Positions 62,801 to 64,000 of a DNA stretch of 64,000 bases are shown in pieces (the stretch's first letter is position 1; each line of letters starts with the position of its first letter). The position numbers and the translations under genes were made by a program. Location: the NCBI GenBank assembly GCA_013176395.1, contig JABMLP010000012.1, positions 1,674,001-1,738,000 on the forward strand, written 5' to 3'. This DNA comes from Venturia oleaginea (lineage: Eukaryota; Ascomycota; Dothideomycetes; Venturiales; Venturiaceae). The notes beneath the pieces were generated by a model. That model had not been told where the DNA came from and did no database searches. It saw only the letters and a list, made by a program, of their open reading frames with translations.

Positions 62801-64000
62801 TTGGCTTAATGGCTATCCTGTTCTTCACGGTTTGCATATGCATCAACACCTTCTGCACTCAATTCCAGAGTAAGTTGGACCAGAAACTGCCATATGCATG
62901 ATGAATACTGACGCTTCTGCAGAGTTGTGGTTGCAATGGAATACTGGAACGTCTGATCCGTCTTTGGGCAAGTTCCTAGGTCTCTATGCAATGTTTGCAG
63001 TTGTCGGCTTCGTCTTCCAGCTTGGAACGCTTGGGCAGGTACTGCTCAAGATGGGTCCACAATCTGCGAAAGCTCTGCATCAAGTCCTTGTGAAAGCTAC
63101 CATCAGGGCACCGATGTCCTTCTTTGAGGCAGTCGATTCAAGTGTACTTCTCAACCGTTTCTCACAAGACATGACCTTGGTTGATTTCGCGCTCCCTATT
63201 TCGGTTGGTCTTTCCCCTCACGCTTGTGCAACCGATCTTGGCTAACAAGATGAATAGGCATTCATGGTCTTCTCACAACTAGCAAGTTGCATCATGTCAA
63301 TAGCTCTAATCAGCGTCGGATCAAGCTACATGGCTGCCTCCATCCCCGTAGCAGTCTTTGCCCTCTACTGGATCCAACGTTTCTACCTCCGCACATCCCG
63401 CCAACTCCGACTACTAGACCTAGAAACAAAAACACCCCTTTACCAACACTTCACCGAAACCCTCGAAGGTGTCGCCACCATCCGCGCCTTCGGATGGCAA
63501 AAACCTTTTGACAAAAAGGCGTTCGAGAAACTCAATGATTCACAAAGACCACTCTTTATCCTTGCCTGTATCCAGCGGTGGTTATCCCTCGTTCTCGGAC
63601 TGTTGATTGCCGGGATGGCTGTGTTGCTGATCGCATTGGCACTGTGTATACCACAAGCATCAAGTGGTGGTGCACTAGGTGTGGCATTAAACAGTATCCT
63701 CGCCTTCAACATGAGTCTAACCATGCTCATTTCCGCTTGGACAAACGCCGAAACATCCCTCGGTAGCGTAGCTCGCACAGAATCATTCGAGAAACACACA
63801 CCCGTAGAGGAAGAATCAGACGCGCCCCTCGAACCAGGCCCAGACTGGCCATCCGGCGCCGTCACCGTCGAAGATCTAGGCTTTACATACGCCGACGGAA
63901 CTATCGCCCTAAAAAACGTCTCCTTCACCATAGCAGCAGGCCAAAAATTCGCAATTGTAGGCCGAACCGGCTCCGGAAAATCAACCCTCCTCTCCTCCTT
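59824..64000 (+). CDS. ABC transporter, subfamily C (MRP type), 3' end beyond the window
   Basis: Full-size ATP-driven exporter of the ABCC/MRP family. Eight exons are visible: 59824-60033, 60081-60887, 60938-61094, 61150-61503, 61554-62118, 62169-62869, 62923-63203 and 63258 to beyond the end; introns are 47-55 nt. About 1272 residues are seen of the usual about 1450. Order: N-terminal membrane region (TMD0-like), TMD1 from about FSRAFMFWLNPMLVRGYG, NBD1 with Walker A GPVGSGKSTM, Q loop, signature LSGGQ (ITLSGGQKHRCALARAL) and Walker B VLVLDDFLSSVD, a linker, TMD2 (APMSFFEAVDSSVLLNRFSQ, LEGVATIRAFGWQ), and NBD2 Walker A GRTGSGKSTLLSS at the window end. Drug or metabolite export is the family role; the substrate is unknown. 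Confidence 0.92.

Overview
The window is nuclear DNA from a filamentous ascomycete (Pezizomycotina). The evidence is intron style (about 47-90 nt, GT-AG, CTAAC/CTGAC-like branch sites), two intron-containing tRNA genes, and fungal families: an AA9 polysaccharide monooxygenase, a GH5_7 mannanase, tetraspanin Tsp3, Mus7/Mms22 and fungal ABC-C transporters. A member of the Leotiomycetes is plausible but cannot be fixed from sequence reading alone. All exon boundaries were placed by hand; in every multi-exon model the phases add up to an open frame.

Layout. 0-6 kb: a solo copia-like LTR with a perfect 5-bp target duplication, an AA9 enzyme with a repetitive proline-rich tail, a secreted GH5_7 beta-mannanase, and tRNA-Thr(AGT). 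6.8-15 kb: a housekeeping block with peptidyl-tRNA hydrolase 2, mitochondrial ribosomal protein bL28m (which carries an apparent frameshift), a metallo-beta-lactamase-fold hydrolase, ribosomal protein L4, a small ankyrin protein and TFIID subunit TAF11. 15-22 kb: a gene-poor island with two decayed coding sequences, a 362-bp MITE-like element and degenerate repeats. 22-27.5 kb: a compact metabolic trio of a secreted GMC oxidoreductase, a dihydrodipicolinate-synthase-fold sugar-acid aldolase and a Gfo/Idh/MocA dehydrogenase, followed by tRNA-Ile(AAT). 28-45 kb: F-box-like proteins (one an LRR protein ending in a CaaX box), an EXPERA membrane protein, a broken gene containing a 13-bp tandem duplication, a six-cysteine small secreted protein, a Ser/Pro-rich protein with six evenly built kinase-site motifs, a methyltransferase and a 72-aa three-exon protein. 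45.2-46.9 kb: a block of nested tandem repeats and a hairpin bracketed by a 14-bp direct repeat. 47-64 kb: Mus7/Mms22 (2209 aa, one exon), a Gag1-clamp-like protein, Tsp3, a 2H-phosphodiesterase-like protein, and an ABC-C transporter cut by the window end.

Themes. AA9 plus mannanase suggest plant cell wall breakdown. The GMC-aldolase-Gfo/Idh trio looks like carbohydrate or sugar-acid catabolism; its members are convergent (33 bp between stop codons) or divergent (862-bp shared promoter). No CRISPR array, rRNA gene or complete transposon was seen.
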